NCBI RefSeq assembly: GCF_005047355.1
Contig: NZ_SUMC01000060.1
Location: 1 to 50,843 of the forward strand
DNA: 50,843 nt
Source: Actinacidiphila oryziradicis
Lineage (GTDB): Bacteria; Actinomycetota; Actinomycetes; Streptomycetales; Streptomycetaceae
Direction of reading: 5' to 3'
Within the stretch, counting starts at the first letter, position 1; each line of letters starts with the position of its first letter. Under the pieces are notes generated by a model. The model made no database searches. It saw only the letters and a program-made list of their open reading frames with translations, and was not told the origin of the DNA. The position numbers were made by a program, and so were the translations under genes. Of the stretch, positions 8,032 through 15,247 are shown piece after piece.

Positions 8032-8600
8032 CAGTCGCGCCCTTCGCCGTTGACCATCGCGACGATCTGCGCGGAGTCGGCGACCTCGCCGAGCCGCGGG
8101 AAGATCTTGCCCACGCAGTGCTCGTGCGCGTCGAGGTCCTTGTCCGACATGGCATCGGCGGCCAGCAGCACGTGGTACCCGTGCTCGTGCGCGGCCCTGG
8201 CCGTCGACTCGACACCCATGCTCGTGGCGATCCCGCAGACCACCACCTGGGTGACGCCGAGGTCGCGCAGCCTCGAGTCGAGCCCGGTGCCGTGGAAGGC
8301 GCCCCACCGGTGCTTGGTGATCCGCAGGTCGTCCTCGTGCGGGGCGAGTTCCTCGGCGATGTCGGTGAAACCGGGCGGGAACTGCCCGCGCGAGCGCGGC
8401 CCCACGTCGGTGCGGCCCGGTGCGACGCCGGCGACGTTGACCAGCACGACGGGGTGTCCCTTGCCGCGGAACGCTTTCGCCAGATCGGCTGCGCGCGCGA
8501 GGATCTCGTCGGACGGATGCGCGGTGGGAAAGCCCAGGATTCCCTTCTGCAGGTCGACGACGACCAGAGCGGGCCTGGGATCGATGGTGGTCACTGGCAC
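8031..8600 (-). CDS. Isochorismatase-like cysteine hydrolase
   Basis: 189 residues. The D-K-C triad of the isochorismatase-like superfamily is complete: Asp in VVVDLQKG, Lys in ITKHRWGAF and Cys in VVCGIATSMGVESTAR. Members with the Cys are mostly amidases or nicotinamidase-like hydrolases; true isochorismatases of the EntB/PhzD type lack it. I therefore favour amide or imide hydrolysis over isochorismate cleavage. The chosen start is GTG at 8600, with AAAAGG about 10 bases upstream; a GTG two codons later is also possible. It is coupled by ATGA to the carboxylesterase and follows the PEBP gene after 44 bases. Confidence 0.85.
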   Translation of the reverse strand: MPVTTIDPRPALVVVDLQKGILGFPTAHPSDEILARAADLAKAFRGKGHPVVLVNVAGVAPGRTDVGPRSRGQFPPGFTDIAEELAPHEDDLRITKHRWGAFHGTGLDSRLRDLGVTQVVVCGIATSMGVESTARAAHEHGYHVLLAADAMSDKDLDAHEHCVGKIFPRLGEVADSAQIVAMVNGEGRD

Positions 8601-8644
8601 GTTTCTCGCCTTTTCGGGGTCGCGATTCGACGGTCGGGTCGGCG

Positions 8645-9220
8645 TCAGGACGCGGAGTCGGTGAACTCGAACTGTCCCTTGGAGATCAGGTGCGCGTTGA
8701 TCGCGGTGAACACGTCGGCGTCCGCGGTGTTCGCGGCCAGGCCGAGCGTGGGGACGTCGAGCGCGTAGATGGTGATGAAGTAGTGGTGCGGGCCGGAACC
8801 GGGCTGCGGGCACGGGCCGAGGTAACCGGACTGGCCGATGTCGTTGAGGGCTTCCTTGCCGCCGATGTCGCTGAGGTCCTGGCCCTCGGTCAGGAACCTG
8901 GCCCAGCCGGGGACGTCGAAGGCCACCCACTGGTAGAGGCCTTTGCCGCTCGGGGCGTTCTCGTCCCACAGCGACACCGCGAAGCTCTGCGTGCCGGCGG
9001 GCACGCCGGTCCACTCGATGTCCGGGGCGAGGTTGCCGCCGGTGCAGCCGAACTCGTTCGCCTGCTGCGCGAGCGGGACGCTCGGACCGGACAGCGCGAT
9101 GCTGCTGACGGTGAGGTCGACGGGACACGCCGCCGCCGAGGTCGCGAAGACGGTAGCCAGGGCGATGCCGGCCGCGCCGACAGCGGCAAAACGGCGTGAG
9201 ATCCGGGTTATCTTCCGCAT
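8645..9220 (-). CDS. Secreted YbhB/YbcL-type PEBP-family protein
   Basis: 191 residues. A Sec-type signal peptide (MRKITRISRRF, then a hydrophobic stretch ending ATSAAA, cleavage about residue 31) precedes a phosphatidylethanolamine-binding-protein fold. Family landmarks are NLAPDIEWTGVPAGTQSF, LWDENAPSGKGLYQWVAF and GPHHYFITIYALD. Bacterial members bind small anions or ligands; their functions are poorly known. An exported protein within a run of cytoplasmic enzymes is unusual: it could bind or protect the exported product. It lies 29 bases downstream of the ligase gene on the same strand. Confidence 0.88.
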   Translation of the reverse strand: MRKITRISRRFAAVGAAGIALATVFATSAAACPVDLTVSSIALSGPSVPLAQQANEFGCTGGNLAPDIEWTGVPAGTQSFAVSLWDENAPSGKGLYQWVAFDVPGWARFLTEGQDLSDIGGKEALNDIGQSGYLGPCPQPGSGPHHYFITIYALDVPTLGLAANTADADVFTAINAHLISKGQFEFTDSAS

Positions 9221-9249
9221 GATGCTCTCTCTGTGTTCCTCGTCGGTGA

Positions 9250-10380
9250 TCAGTAGACGCCCTCGATGACGGCTTCCCCGCCGAAGGTGGCCACCGGCGC
9301 CGGTGCGGCCACCGAGTCGCCGATCTGGCCCTGCGGTGCGGGAATCCGGATGACCGTGTCGCGTTCGAGGTTGTTGGGGATGAACATGCCTTTACTCACA
9401 TGGTTCATCACGATCTGGCCGCGGTCGCCGTATTCGACCGGGAGCATGGTCTCGGGATCGACGACGCGGAAGGTCACCACCGGGCTGAAGGGGTCGTAGA
9501 CCAGCTCTTCGTCCGGGCCGATGCCGGGCCGCTCGTTGGCGCCCTCGAGGATCAGCGCGCTGTTGTACCTGCTGACCAGCCGGACGCCCGGGAACTTCAG
9601 CCGCATCGCGTAACGGCCGTCGATGGTCATGTGCGCGCCGCCCCAGAAGACGATGTCGACCGCCTCGTTGATGAGCTCGTGGGTGGACGCGCGCTTGGCC
9701 GCGGCCTGCAGCAGCGGCGGCGTGATCACCAGCAGGCTGACCGGCTGCGTGCGCAGCACGTCCTCGATCTGGTCGAGCACGTGCTCGACATAGAGGTCCA
9801 TCTCGTCCTGGCGGCCTCTGCGGACCAGCTTCTTGACCCACCTCGGGTCGATGTCGATGCTGAACTTGACCGTGTGCTGCCGCCTCACCACGTGGTCGTA
9901 GTAGGTGCCGATCTTGTGCGGACCGGTGGGCACCGCGGTGAGGATGTTGCCGGGCGGCCGCCCGGCGAACTGGGGCCCGGCGAGCAGCCGGGTGATGGAC
10001 GCGTCGATCCAGTCCGGCATGTGGATGACCCGCTTGGGCGCGCCGGTGGTGCCGCCGGTCTCGAACACCTGCGGCGCGGGCGGGTTCGGGCCGTAGCCGC
10101 GGGGCACGAGGTCGAAGACGCTGATGTCGCGCAGTTCGTCGACGATGTTCGGGAACAGCGCGAGGTCGTCGTAGCAGCGCACATCCCGGATCGGGTCGAA
10201 GTCGAGGGTCGCGGCCCTGCGCAGCCAGAACGGCGAACCGGTGTCCTCGCCGAAGTGCCAGCGGATCGCGGCCCGCAGGTACTCCTCCGGATCGTCGGGC
10301 GTGCGCGCGGGATCGAGGATGTGCAGCAGTTCGTCCTGGGCGAAGGGCGTGGATGTCGTCAAGGTATCGTTCTCCGTCAT
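9250..10380 (-). CDS. EhpF-like adenylating enzyme (ANL superfamily, aryl acid activation)
   Basis: 376 residues related to the phenylacetate-CoA-ligase branch of the ANL superfamily, most like the group annotated as phenazine antibiotic biosynthesis proteins (EhpF). The phosphate loop is FETGGTTGAPKRV (about residue 111-123), preceded by an N-terminal PFWLRRAATLDFDPIRDV block typical of that group. FWGGAHMTIDG and YGDRGQIVMNHV follow. It is shorter than ordinary CoA ligases, about 430-550 residues, and I see no clear C-terminal lid domain with its catalytic Lys. It probably activates an aromatic or small carboxylic acid as an adenylate. It is coupled by ATGA to the CitE-like gene, so its substrate may come from the CoA-transferase/lyase pair. 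Confidence 0.75.
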   Translation of the reverse strand: MTENDTLTTSTPFAQDELLHILDPARTPDDPEEYLRAAIRWHFGEDTGSPFWLRRAATLDFDPIRDVRCYDDLALFPNIVDELRDISVFDLVPRGYGPNPPAPQVFETGGTTGAPKRVIHMPDWIDASITRLLAGPQFAGRPPGNILTAVPTGPHKIGTYYDHVVRRQHTVKFSIDIDPRWVKKLVRRGRQDEMDLYVEHVLDQIEDVLRTQPVSLLVITPPLLQAAAKRASTHELINEAVDIVFWGGAHMTIDGRYAMRLKFPGVRLVSRYNSALILEGANERPGIGPDEELVYDPFSPVVTFRVVDPETMLPVEYGDRGQIVMNHVSKGMFIPNNLERDTVIRIPAPQGQIGDSVAAPAPVATFGGEAVIEGVY

Positions 10381-11252
10381 CGCGCTTCCATGCTGAGGTC
10401 GAGGTTCTCGGCGAGGTGCAGCGTCCGCCGGGCGCGGGCGACGACCGGCGGGGACACCAGCCGTCCCTTCGAGACGACGATCGAGAGGTCCGCCTCGCGG
10501 GCGGTGTCGGCCGTCGCGCAGATCTCGCGCGCCTCCTCGACTTCGTGCGGCTGCGGGGTGTACACCCGGTGGATGATCGGGATCTGGTCGGGATGGATGG
10601 CCATCCGGCCGACGAAGCCGAGCCGCTTTCCGCGCTCGCTGGTCGTCAGCAGTCCGGCGAGGTCGCGCGGATCGGGATGCACGCTCTGCGCCGGATTGAT
10701 CAGGCCGGCCGCCCGCGACGCCACGACGATCCGGGCGCGCCCCAGGTCCATGGTGATGCTGTCCAGTTCGGCGCACAGGTCCGCGCGCAGGTCGGATTCG
10801 CCCAGACCGAGCATGGTCACCGCCGGTGAGGCGGTCGCGAGCTCGAACGCGTCCCGCAGCGCGTCCGCGGACTCGATGAGCACGTGCACGGTCGCGGTGC
10901 AGGCCACGGTCTCCAGCAGGGCGGCGACCCGCCGGACCTCGCCGACGTCGCGGGTCTTGGCGATCCGCACCCCGACCAGTCCGGCGCCGGCCACCGCGAG
11001 CACGTCCTGCTCGCCCAGGCCGGAACCGATGGCGTTCACCCGGACGTAGGTGGGTTTCGCGGTCGGCCCCGCGGTGATGGCCGAGACGATCTCCCGTGCG
11101 CGCGCCTTCGCCGCGGCGGGCACCGCGTCCTCGAGGTCGAGGATTACGGCGTCCGCGGCGGACTCGTAGGCGCGGGCGATGCGGCCCTCGCGGTGCCCCG
11201 GTACGTACAGGCAACTGCGGAACACGGGCGGTTCGGGTCGGTCAACGGGCAT
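10377..11252 (-). CDS. CitE-like HpcH/HpaI-family C-C lyase
   Basis: 291 residues of the CitE/Mcl branch. Landmarks in order are LYVPGHREGRIARAYESAAD, AVILDLEDAVP (acid for the metal), YVRVNAIGS (substrate Arg), HVLIESADALRDAF (metal Glu), GESDLRADLC, and GRMAIHPDQIPII near the end. Family members cleave or form acyl-CoA esters of 3-hydroxy acids such as citramalyl-CoA or malyl-CoA. It overlaps the CoA-transferase upstream by 11 bases and the ligase downstream by 4. With the CoA-transferase it could form a transferase-lyase couple as in itaconate/citramalate breakdown, here perhaps feeding or trimming a short acyl unit. Confidence 0.85.
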   Translation of the reverse strand: MPVDRPEPPVFRSCLYVPGHREGRIARAYESAADAVILDLEDAVPAAAKARAREIVSAITAGPTAKPTYVRVNAIGSGLGEQDVLAVAGAGLVGVRIAKTRDVGEVRRVAALLETVACTATVHVLIESADALRDAFELATASPAVTMLGLGESDLRADLCAELDSITMDLGRARIVVASRAAGLINPAQSVHPDPRDLAGLLTTSERGKRLGFVGRMAIHPDQIPIIHRVYTPQPHEVEEAREICATADTAREADLSIVVSKGRLVSPPVVARARRTLHLAENLDLSMEAR

Positions 11253-12411
11253 TGCCGGTCTCCTTCGCCAGTGCGTCGAGTACCTCGTCGGTGTGCTCGC
11301 CCAGGCGCGGGCCGGCCCAGCGGATGCGGCCGGGGGTCGCGGACAGCCGGACGGGGATGTCGGGCATGGCGACCGCGCCCAGTTCCTCGTCGGGCACCTC
11401 GACGATGGTGCGGCGGGCCTTGAAGTGCGGGTCCCCGACGATGTCGGCGACGTCGTAGACGGGCGCCACTGCGGCCTGCGCCTGTTCGAATGCGGCCAGC
11501 ACCGTCGCGGCGTCGCGCTCGGCGACCCAACCGCCGATGGCCTCGTTCAGGACGGCGGCGTGCTCGGCCCGGCCGCGGCCGGTGGCGAACCAGGGCTCCT
11601 CGCACAGTTCCGGACGTCCGACCAGGCGTACGATCCGCTCGGCGATCGAGTCCGCCGGCGCGGAGACGGCGAGCCAGCGGCCGTCCCGGCACCGGTAGAC
11701 GTTGCGGGGCGCGTTGTTGTTCGACCCGTTGCCCAGCCGCGCGGGTTTCACGCCGAGTTGTTCGAACACGGTCAGTTGGGCGCCCAGCGACGCCATCATC
11801 GCCTCGGTGATGGCGACGTCGATGCTCTGCCCGACGCCGGTCTTGTCCCGGCCGCGCAGGGCGATCAGGGTCGCGCACGCGGCGTGCAGTCCGGCGAACG
11901 CGTCGGCCATCGGGAAGGGCGGCAGCAGCGGCGCGCCGTCCGGTTCGCCGGACATGGCCGCGAGGCCGCTCATCGCCTCGGCGAGCGTGCCGAATCCGGG
12001 CCTGCGCGCGTAGGGCCCGGTCTGGCCGAACGCGGTCACCCGCGTCACCACCAGCCCCGGGTTGATCGCGGCCAGCTCGTCGGGGCCGAGGCCCCACCGC
12101 TCGAGGGTGCCGGGCCGGAAGTTCTCGATCAGCGCGTCGGCGCCGACGGCGAGGCGGCGGAAGTTGGCCGCGCCCTGTCCGGTGCTGAGATCGAGCACGA
12201 CGCTCTTCTTGTTGCGGTTGAACACCTTCCACCACAGCGAGACGTCGTCCTGGGTGTGTCCGAACCGGCGCATCGGGTCGCCGGAAGGATGCTCGACCTT
12301 GATCACCTCGGCGCCGAAGTCCGCCAGCAGCATGGCCGCCAGCGGCCCGGCGAGCAGCGTCGAGGTGTCGATGACGCGCAATCCGGCCAGTGGCAGCGAC
12401 GGCTCCGCCAT
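11242..12411 (-). CDS. CaiB/BaiF (class III) CoA-transferase
   Basis: 389 residues. Family features are LAGLRVIDTSTLLAGPLAA at the N-terminus, LADFGAEVIKVEHPSGD, NRNKKSVVLDL, and ENFRPGTLERWGLG; the catalytic Asp is the one in PPFPMADAFAGLHAA (about residue 168). Class III enzymes move CoA between carboxylic acids through aspartyl-CoA anhydride. The start is ATG at 12411, with AGAGGA about 6 bases upstream; a longer reading frame adds only an atypical N-terminus. It heads the minus-strand run, so its promoter must lie in the 152-base gap shared with the rifL-like gene. Confidence 0.87.
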   Translation of the reverse strand: MAEPSLPLAGLRVIDTSTLLAGPLAAMLLADFGAEVIKVEHPSGDPMRRFGHTQDDVSLWWKVFNRNKKSVVLDLSTGQGAANFRRLAVGADALIENFRPGTLERWGLGPDELAAINPGLVVTRVTAFGQTGPYARRPGFGTLAEAMSGLAAMSGEPDGAPLLPPFPMADAFAGLHAACATLIALRGRDKTGVGQSIDVAITEAMMASLGAQLTVFEQLGVKPARLGNGSNNNAPRNVYRCRDGRWLAVSAPADSIAERIVRLVGRPELCEEPWFATGRGRAEHAAVLNEAIGGWVAERDAATVLAAFEQAQAAVAPVYDVADIVGDPHFKARRTIVEVPDEELGAVAMPDIPVRLSATPGRIRWAGPRLGEHTDEVLDALAKETGNAR

Positions 12412-12563
12412 GCCAGTCCTCTCGTCGGCCCATGGATCTTTTCGACCCTCGGCCCAGTCTCGACCACGGAGCACCGGCCGGGCATCACCAACGTGAGCAG
12501 TATCGGCGTCCTCTGTCAGGTCGAGGGATGTGCCGCCACGCGGCCATTCCTAACGTTGCCCGC
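12412..12563. promoter_or_regulatory. Divergent promoter region between CoA-transferase run and rifLMN-like run
   Basis: This 152-base gap separates two head-to-head operons and must hold promoters for both. The base composition is only slightly more AT-rich than the genes, and I see no clear -35/-10 pair or long palindrome. A ribosome site (GAGAGGA) for the minus-strand gene lies just inside the gap. Confidence 0.55.
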
Positions 12564-13652
12564 ATGACGATCCGTACCGCTCTGATCGGGTTCGGCTGGT
12601 CAGGTCAACAGATCTGGCTGCCGCGCCTACTCGCCGCCCCGGAGTACGAGGTGGTGACCGCGCTCGACCCGGATCCGGGCAACCGGGCGCGGTTCACCGC
12701 GGTCACCGGCAGGCCCGCCACCGTGGGCCTGGAGAACCTGGACACGGAAGGCGTCGATCTGGCGATCGTCGCGCTGCCCAACCATCTGCACGCGCGGATC
12801 GGTTGCGAACTGCTGGACCGCGGCGTCGCGACCTTCATCGAGAAACCGGTCTGCATCTCCACCGCCGAGGCCGACGCGCTGGCCGCGGCCGAGCAGCGCG
12901 GCGGCACACCGTTGCTGGCCGGAAGCGCGGCCCGGCACCGCGGCGACATCGAGCAACTGCGTGCGCTGCTGCCCGAGCTCGGCGCGATCCGCGGCGTCGA
13001 CCTGAGCTGGTTGCGCGCCGGCGGCATTCCGCGCGCGGGCGGCTGGTTCACCAATCGCGCGCTGGCCGGCGGTGGCGTCCTCGTCGACCTCGGCTGGCAC
13101 CTGCTCGACGTGCTCGGCGACCTCGTCGGCCCGGTGACCTTCCGTCAGGTCACCGCGATCACCTCGAGCGACAACCTGCGCGACCCGGCCATGCGGGCGA
13201 ACTGGCGCGCGGACGCGGCCGGCGAGGAGTCGGTCGCCGACGTCGAGGACACCGCGCGCGCGTTCCTGGCCACCGACGACGGCATCGGTGTCGGCCTTTC
13301 CGCGAGTTGGGCGACCACCGAGGTGACGCACGACCTGACCTCGATCCGGGTGGCGGGCAGCGAGGGTACCGCGACCTTGCGGTGCACGTTCGGGTTCAGC
13401 CCGAACCGGGAGCAGGAGCCGGGCATCACCGTCGTGCGGGACCGCCGGGTCCGCCGGATCCCGGTGCCCGCCGAGACGCTCGGCATCGAGTACGACCGGC
13501 TGCTCGGCGAGATCGGCGGCAGCCTCACCGGTGCGCCCGTGCTCGGCGCGGCGATCGGGAAGGCCCGCGCGATCGTCGGCACGATCGAGGCGATCTACGC
13601 GTCCGCGGGCGAGACGACGGCAGCGGATCTGGTGGAGGCGACGGCTCGATGA
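12564..13652 (+). CDS. rifL: RifL-like oxidoreductase of AHBA/kanosamine supply
   Basis: 362 residues, Gfo/Idh/MocA family. The nucleotide loop is ALIGFGWSGQQIWLPRLL, the catalytic motif FIEKPVC (about residue 98), and the C-terminal half has GGGVLVDLGWHLLDVLGD for the GGGxxxDxGxHxxD signature. The extended loop GWSGQQIWLPRLL and the gene order match RifL of the AHBA cluster, which with the AHBA synthase RifK is thought to turn UDP-glucose into UDP-3-keto-glucose on the way to kanosamine. Start ATG at 12564. Its stop overlaps the next start (ATGA at 13649), giving the rifL-M-N order and coupling known from rifamycin-type clusters. Confidence 0.85.
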   Translation: MTIRTALIGFGWSGQQIWLPRLLAAPEYEVVTALDPDPGNRARFTAVTGRPATVGLENLDTEGVDLAIVALPNHLHARIGCELLDRGVATFIEKPVCISTAEADALAAAEQRGGTPLLAGSAARHRGDIEQLRALLPELGAIRGVDLSWLRAGGIPRAGGWFTNRALAGGGVLVDLGWHLLDVLGDLVGPVTFRQVTAITSSDNLRDPAMRANWRADAAGEESVADVEDTARAFLATDDGIGVGLSASWATTEVTHDLTSIRVAGSEGTATLRCTFGFSPNREQEPGITVVRDRRVRRIPVPAETLGIEYDRLLGEIGGSLTGAPVLGAAIGKARAIVGTIEAIYASAGETTAADLVEATAR

Positions 13653-14299
13653 CCGGGATCAATGCAGTGATCTTCGACCTCGACGGCGTGCTCGTGGACA
13701 GCCACGAGGTGATGGGCAAGGCGTTCGCCGTCGCCTACGCCGAGGTGGTGGGCCAGGGCCCCGCCCCGTTCGAGGAGTACCAGCGGTACCAGGGCCTTTA
13801 TTTCCCGGAGATCATGCGCCGGATGGGCCTGCCGCTGGAGATGGAGGAGCCGTTCGTCCGGGAGAGCAGCCGGCTCGCCGAGCAGATCCCGGTCATCGAC
13901 GGCGTGCCGGACCTGCTCGCCGCGTTGTGCGACAACGGGCTGCGGCTCGCGGTCGCGACCGGCAAAGCGGGCTGGCGGGCGCGGTCCCTGCTGACCACGC
14001 TGAAGCTGAGCGACTTCTTCACCGCGATCGTGGGCTCGGACGAGATCGCCAACCCCAAGCCCGCGCCGGACATCGCCCTGCACGCGCTGGCCCTGCTCCG
14101 GATCGAGCCCGCCGCGGCGGTGATGGTCGGCGACGCGCCCGCCGACATCAGGTGCGCGCGCGGCGCGGGAGTGACCGCGATCGCCGCGACCTGGGCCACG
14201 GTGGACGAGGACGATCTGCTCGACTCCGACCCGCACGTCGTGCTGCACAAGCCCGGCATGCTGTTGGAGTGGCTCTCGGCACAGGCCGTCTCACCGTGA
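13649..14299 (+). CDS. rifM: RifM-like HAD-family phosphatase (CbbY/PGM type)
   Basis: 216 residues. HAD motif I is FDLDGVLVDS (residues 8-17) with Asp nucleophile and acid; motif II Thr is in VATGKAG; motif III Lys is in IANPKPAPD; motif IV is MVGDAPADIRCA. The cap domain lies between motifs I and II, as in the phosphoglycolate phosphatase/CbbY group. In AHBA supply, RifM acts in the sugar branch that delivers kanosamine. It is coupled at both ends: ATGA with rifL and GTGA with rifN at 14296-14299. Confidence 0.85.
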   Translation: MTGINAVIFDLDGVLVDSHEVMGKAFAVAYAEVVGQGPAPFEEYQRYQGLYFPEIMRRMGLPLEMEEPFVRESSRLAEQIPVIDGVPDLLAALCDNGLRLAVATGKAGWRARSLLTTLKLSDFFTAIVGSDEIANPKPAPDIALHALALLRIEPAAAVMVGDAPADIRCARGAGVTAIAATWATVDEDDLLDSDPHVVLHKPGMLLEWLSAQAVSP

Positions 14300-15216
14300 C
14301 CGAGACCGTCTGGCTCGGCGTCGACCTCGGTGGCACCAAGACGGCGCTGCGGGCGCAGACCGGTCGCGGGGTCGTCCACGAGCGCGTGTTCCGCTGGGAG
14401 ACACGCGGGGCCGGCGCCGATCTGGCGCAGTTGTCCGCCGAGGTCGGCCTGCTCCGGGCGCGACTCGCGGGCGGGTTCGACGCGGTCGGGGTCGGCACGC
14501 CCGCCACGTTGGACCCGCTCGGCGCGGTGTCGGCCTGGCCGAACCGTCCGGAGTGGATCGGACTGGACCTGCGGGGCGCGTTCCGCGAGCTGTTCGGCGG
14601 CGTGCCGGTCCGCTTCGCCGACGACGGCGATCTCGGCGCCCTGGCCGAGGCGGACGCGGGCGGCGTCGACCGCCTGCTCTACCTCGGCGTGGGCACCGGG
14701 ATCGGCGGTGGCATGGCCATCAAGGGGGCGGACTTCGGAGCGGGCGGGATCGGGCCCTTCGAGATCGGGCACGTGATCACCGACCCGGACGACGGCCCGC
14801 CGTGCCGCTGCGGCCGTCGCGGTTGCGTACAGGCCGTGGCGAGCGGACCCGCGACCCTCGAGCGGGCCGCCGCGCTGCGCGGCGCACCCGTCGCCTTCGA
14901 CGAGTTGCGCCGCGGCATGGCGGCCGGCGAGGAATGGGCCGTGGCCGCAGTGGAGCTGACGTGCCGTCGGCTGGCCGCGGTCATCACCGGGGTGAGCGAA
15001 CTACTCGCCCCGGACGCGGTGGTGATCGGCGGCGGGTTCGCCGCCGGAGTGCCCGGGTTCGTCGCGACCGTCGAGTCGCACGTTCACGCCCTGGCGCGAC
15101 GAGGGGTCTCGGAAGTGCCTGCGGTACGGGGGGCGCGGTTCGGCGGCTTGGCCACGCTGCACGGCGCGGTCGCGCTGGCTCGCCTGCTCGTGCCCCCCGT
15201 CCCGGGGGCCTCGTGA
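14296..15216 (+). CDS. rifN: RifN-like kanosamine 6-kinase (ROK family)
   Basis: 306 residues. The ATP phosphate-binding motif is GVDLGGTKTALRA (residues 8-20), the catalytic region is FADDGDLGALAEADAG, and the ROK zinc site is CRCGRRGCVQA. RifN of the rifamycin cluster phosphorylates kanosamine at C6, giving the precursor that enters the aminoshikimate pathway to AHBA. The start is GTG at 14296 overlapping the rifM stop. It is the last gene of this plus-strand operon and converges with the LuxR gene across a short hairpin. Confidence 0.87.
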   Translation: MTETVWLGVDLGGTKTALRAQTGRGVVHERVFRWETRGAGADLAQLSAEVGLLRARLAGGFDAVGVGTPATLDPLGAVSAWPNRPEWIGLDLRGAFRELFGGVPVRFADDGDLGALAEADAGGVDRLLYLGVGTGIGGGMAIKGADFGAGGIGPFEIGHVITDPDDGPPCRCGRRGCVQAVASGPATLERAAALRGAPVAFDELRRGMAAGEEWAVAAVELTCRRLAAVITGVSELLAPDAVVIGGGFAAGVPGFVATVESHVHALARRGVSEVPAVRGARFGGLATLHGAVALARLLVPPVPGAS

Positions 15217-15221
15217 ACGAT

Positions 15222-15240
15222 CGGCGCCGCGGGGGCGCCG
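15222..15240. terminator. Short bidirectional hairpin between convergent genes
   Basis: CGGCGCC (15222-15228) pairs with GGCGCCG (15234-15240) around a 5-base loop. It sits in the 31-base gap between the rifN-like stop and the stop of the LuxR gene, so a shared terminator is the natural reading. Confidence 0.55.
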
Positions 15241-15247
15241 GCGCGCG

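Noticed and set aside
8031..8600. True isochorismatase feeding a salicylate or phenazine pathway
   Set aside because: The catalytic Cys typical of amidase-type members is present and no isochorismate synthase or PhzE-type gene accompanies it.
6403..8664. 753-codon plus-strand frame
   Set aside because: It lies opposite the Gfo/Idh, carboxylesterase and isochorismatase genes, all of which have intact motifs and overlapping start/stop codons.
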